This document shows positions 39,109-41,192 of a stretch of DNA of 41,192 nucleotides, in pieces. The notes beneath the pieces were generated by a model. The model did not search any database. It was not told the origin of the DNA and saw only the letters and a list, made by a program, of their open reading frames with translations. Source of the stretch: a virus; the IMG/VR virus record IMGVR_UViG_3300020171_000068, positions 1 through 41,192 of that record; one strand, 5' to 3'. Position 1 is the first letter of the stretch. The number at the start of each line of letters is the position of its first letter. A program made the position numbers and the translations under genes.

Positions 39109-41192
39109 ATGGCTTTTCCGACATCTTTAAATAGTTTTGTATCGGGCAATACAATTCCAAGTTCTTGGGCTAACGCACTCGAAACAAAGATTGGCATTGA
39201 TAATTCTCTTGTCATCACTTCTTTGGATTATCTGGTAAAAAATACATCCTCCTCAAATCCAGGACATAAACACACGCTTGCTAACGGGGCAACTGATGTT
39301 ACCGCTTCTGCCGCCGAATTAAATTATGTCGTTGGCGTAACCTCTGCCATTCAAACGCAACTTGGAAATAAACAACCATTAGATACTGCTCTGACTAACA
39401 TCTCGGCACTTGCTTATGTATCTGCTTCTTTTATAAAATTAACCGCTGATGACACTTATGCCGTTCGGACTATTGCCGAGACAAAATCAGACTTATCTTT
39501 GAATTTAGTTGAAAACACCGCACTATCAACTTGGATTGGCACTACGAACATAACCACTTTGGGAACGATAGGCATAGGTATTTGGAACGCTACCGCCATT
39601 GCTGATGGTAAAATCGCTTCCGCCTTAACTGGCAAAACTTATAACGCTTTAACTTTAGTTGCCGCCGCTACTGGATTTACAATCGCGGGGGGAACAACTT
39701 CAAAAACTTTAACTGTTCCATTAGACGCTTCCGTGTCAGGAACTAATACAGGAGACCAAAGTTTATCGGACTATCAAACTATACTTACTAACTCTGCGGG
39801 ATTACTTGCCGCACTTTCAGACGAAACAGGAACGGGATTGGCAGTTTTTAATACCGACCCCACTTTTGTAACTCGCATCCGACTAAATCATTCAGACGCA
39901 ACCAATGCTCTTGATATAGGCGGAGGAGCCACTGGGACAAATAGCACTTTTGTCGGCTATCGGGCTGGTTATTCTAATACCACTGGCGTTGCTAATACCG
40001 CCTTTGGATATGATACTTTGCTTTTTAATGAAACAGGGGAATGTAATACAGTTGTTGGTTGCGGGGGGCTTCGTTCTAATACTGGTTCATACAATACGGC
40101 CGTAGGTATGAATACCTTGCGATATAACATTGGAAGTTATAACACCGCTTTTGGTCATTGGGCGATGCAGGATAATGTTAAGGGAAATTGTAATATTGTT
40201 GTGGGTGGTGCGGCTTTAACATTTAATGTTGCGGCAGACAATAACAGTATTTTGGGATATCGAGCACTTTATAACGATACCACAGGGGGAGACAATACCG
40301 CTATGGGTTATAATGTTCTTTATAATCTACAACCTACCAGCAAGGCAATTACCGCCTTTGCTGATGCGGGAGGTGGACAATTAACTGTTACTTCCGCCTC
40401 TCACGGACAATCTAATGGAACAACGGTTCAAATTTTTAACACTACGAGCTACGATGGTTCGTATATAATAGCTAATGTGGCTGCTAATACCTTTGAGATT
40501 ACTAAAGCCTTTGTTGCCACAGAAACTGGTTGGTGGGGCATTTTAAGTGAAGGAATAAGAAATGTCGCGGTGGGATATAAAGCGGGATATTCCGTAATTA
40601 CAGGAAGTAGTAATGTTTTTCTGGGACATTTCGCGGGAGCGTATGAACTCGGTTCTAACGCTTTTTATGTAGATAATCAGAATAGAACAAACACGGCGGG
40701 CGATAAAGCAAAAGCTCTTTTATACGGCGTATTTAATGCCACCGCTTCATCTCAAACTCTTATAACTAATTCCGCTTTTACCGCCACTTATGGAATGAAT
40801 ATCCCAACAGGACAAACTTATAAAATAAATGGAACAACACTTGCGGTGGCGGATATTACGGGAGCCGCACCTCTCGCCTCCCCGACTTTCACGGGGACGG
40901 TTACTATTCCTACAGGAGCAGTAATCCCAAACATCACTCTTGGCGCTGATTTCACTCTTACCCAAAACTCGGTAATCCCTTTTACAAGTGTTAATGCTGG
41001 TGCGGTTGTTAATACACTTTATTTGAAAGAAGGGAATGTCGGCATCGGGACGACCAGCCCGCTTGCGGCGCTTGATGTCAGAGGCAATGGAGTAATTTTT
41101 ATTGGTAATGTCGGCGGAAACGCGCAAATGTCCATTGGCGCGAATATAATTTCATCTCCCGCTTATGGGTCGGTTAGGTTTACGTCAAGAAT
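39109..41192 (+). CDS. Tail fibre, N-terminal part (continues at position 128)
   Basis: The frame is open to the end of the window (694 codons) and continues through the repeat to the stop at 1178. The N-terminus has AAELNYVVGVTSAIQTQLG, the start of a module repeated near the C-terminus. About residues 280-420 carry YadA-head-like repeats (NTAFGYDTL, NTAVGMNTL, NTAFGHWAM, NTAMGYNVL, then NVAVGYKAG), which form left-handed beta rolls in trimeric adhesins. Then VNTLYLKEGNVGIGTTSP. The whole is a trimeric fibre that probably recognises the host surface. Start 1 base after the 59-aa gene. Confidence 0.85.
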   Translation, partial: MAFPTSLNSFVSGNTIPSSWANALETKIGIDNSLVITSLDYLVKNTSSSNPGHKHTLANGATDVTASAAELNYVVGVTSAIQTQLGNKQPLDTALTNISALAYVSASFIKLTADDTYAVRTIAETKSDLSLNLVENTALSTWIGTTNITTLGTIGIGIWNATAIADGKIASALTGKTYNALTLVAAATGFTIAGGTTSKTLTVPLDASVSGTNTGDQSLSDYQTILTNSAGLLAALSDETGTGLAVFNTDPTFVTRIRLNHSDATNALDIGGGATGTNSTFVGYRAGYSNTTGVANTAFGYDTLLFNETGECNTVVGCGGLRSNTGSYNTAVGMNTLRYNIGSYNTAFGHWAMQDNVKGNCNIVVGGAALTFNVAADNNSILGYRALYNDTTGGDNTAMGYNVLYNLQPTSKAITAFADAGGGQLTVTSASHGQSNGTTVQIFNTTSYDGSYIIANVAANTFEITKAFVATETGWWGILSEGIRNVAVGYKAGYSVITGSSNVFLGHFAGAYELGSNAFYVDNQNRTNTAGDKAKALLYGVFNATASSQTLITNSAFTATYGMNIPTGQTYKINGTTLAVADITGAAPLASPTFTGTVTIPTGAVIPNITLGADFTLTQNSVIPFTSVNAGAVVNTLYLKEGNVGIGTTSPLAALDVRGNGVIFIGNVGGNAQMSIGANIISSPAYGSVRFTSR
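41066..41192. repeat. Right copy of terminal direct repeat
   Basis: Bases 41067-41192 equal 2-127; the frame of the fibre gene is kept across the join. See the left copy. Confidence 0.95.

Overview
The window is the complete or near-complete genome of a tailed double-stranded DNA phage. Bases 2-127 recur exactly at 41067-41192, so the molecule is circularly permuted or was assembled as a circle of about 41,066 bp, and the contig was opened inside a tail-fibre gene. That gene starts at 39109, runs off the right end and finishes at 1178 (about 1,044 aa when joined). Terminase, portal, scaffold and HK97-type coat genes are present. There is no recognisable tape measure, tube or sheath gene, but there are adaptor-like, hub-like and injection-like proteins, so a short-tailed (podovirus-like) particle is most likely. 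I see no integrase, repressor, DNA polymerase, RNA polymerase or tRNA. TGA is used as a stop (several ATGA gene overlaps), so the code is standard. The host cannot be named from the sequence: the DNA is AT-rich, almost no gene has a Shine-Dalgarno motif, yet sigma70-type promoters with TTGACA/TATAAT-like boxes are visible.

Layout. (1) 29.4-41.2 kb and 1-12.3 kb, plus strand: late genes in the order terminase small and large subunits, portal, scaffold, major capsid protein, fibre and decoration-like proteins, the split tail fibre, a holin-like peptide, adaptor and hub proteins, a second fibre with a DNRLRE/CBM-like domain, a coiled-coil virion protein with a muralytic domain, a glycine-zipper protein, a metallophosphoesterase, a papain-like peptidase and a second holin candidate. 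(2) 12.5-26.9 kb, minus strand: a long early operon of about 45 tightly packed genes. It holds replication and recombination functions (replisome-organiser protein with an iteron-like repeat, DnaB helicase, SSB-like protein, RecB-family nuclease, RusA resolvase), two DNA methyltransferases (one broken by a frameshift in a G7 run), HNH endonucleases, a DUF5131 radical-SAM-like protein, YopX, a membrane-anchored muralytic protein and many microproteins, several of them single-pass or two-pass membrane peptides. (3) 26.9-29.4 kb, plus strand: a divergent short early operon of zinc-ribbon proteins and a sigma region-2-like protein, followed by a terminator, a highly structured non-coding stretch and a Vsr-like (EDxHD) homing endonuclease just before the terminase.

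How it works together: two divergent promoters near 26.93-27.02 kb start the two early arms. The first leftward gene carries a sigma region-4-like helix-turn-helix and the last rightward early gene a sigma region-2-like domain, so the phage may redirect host RNA polymerase to its late genes with a split sigma factor. The two converging transcripts meet at a bidirectional hairpin terminator near 12.45 kb. Host-dependent replication is probably started by the organiser protein and helicase at repeats inside the organiser gene. At least three free-standing homing-type endonucleases have invaded the genome; one of them, next to the capsid gene, is framed by a perfect 13-bp direct repeat.
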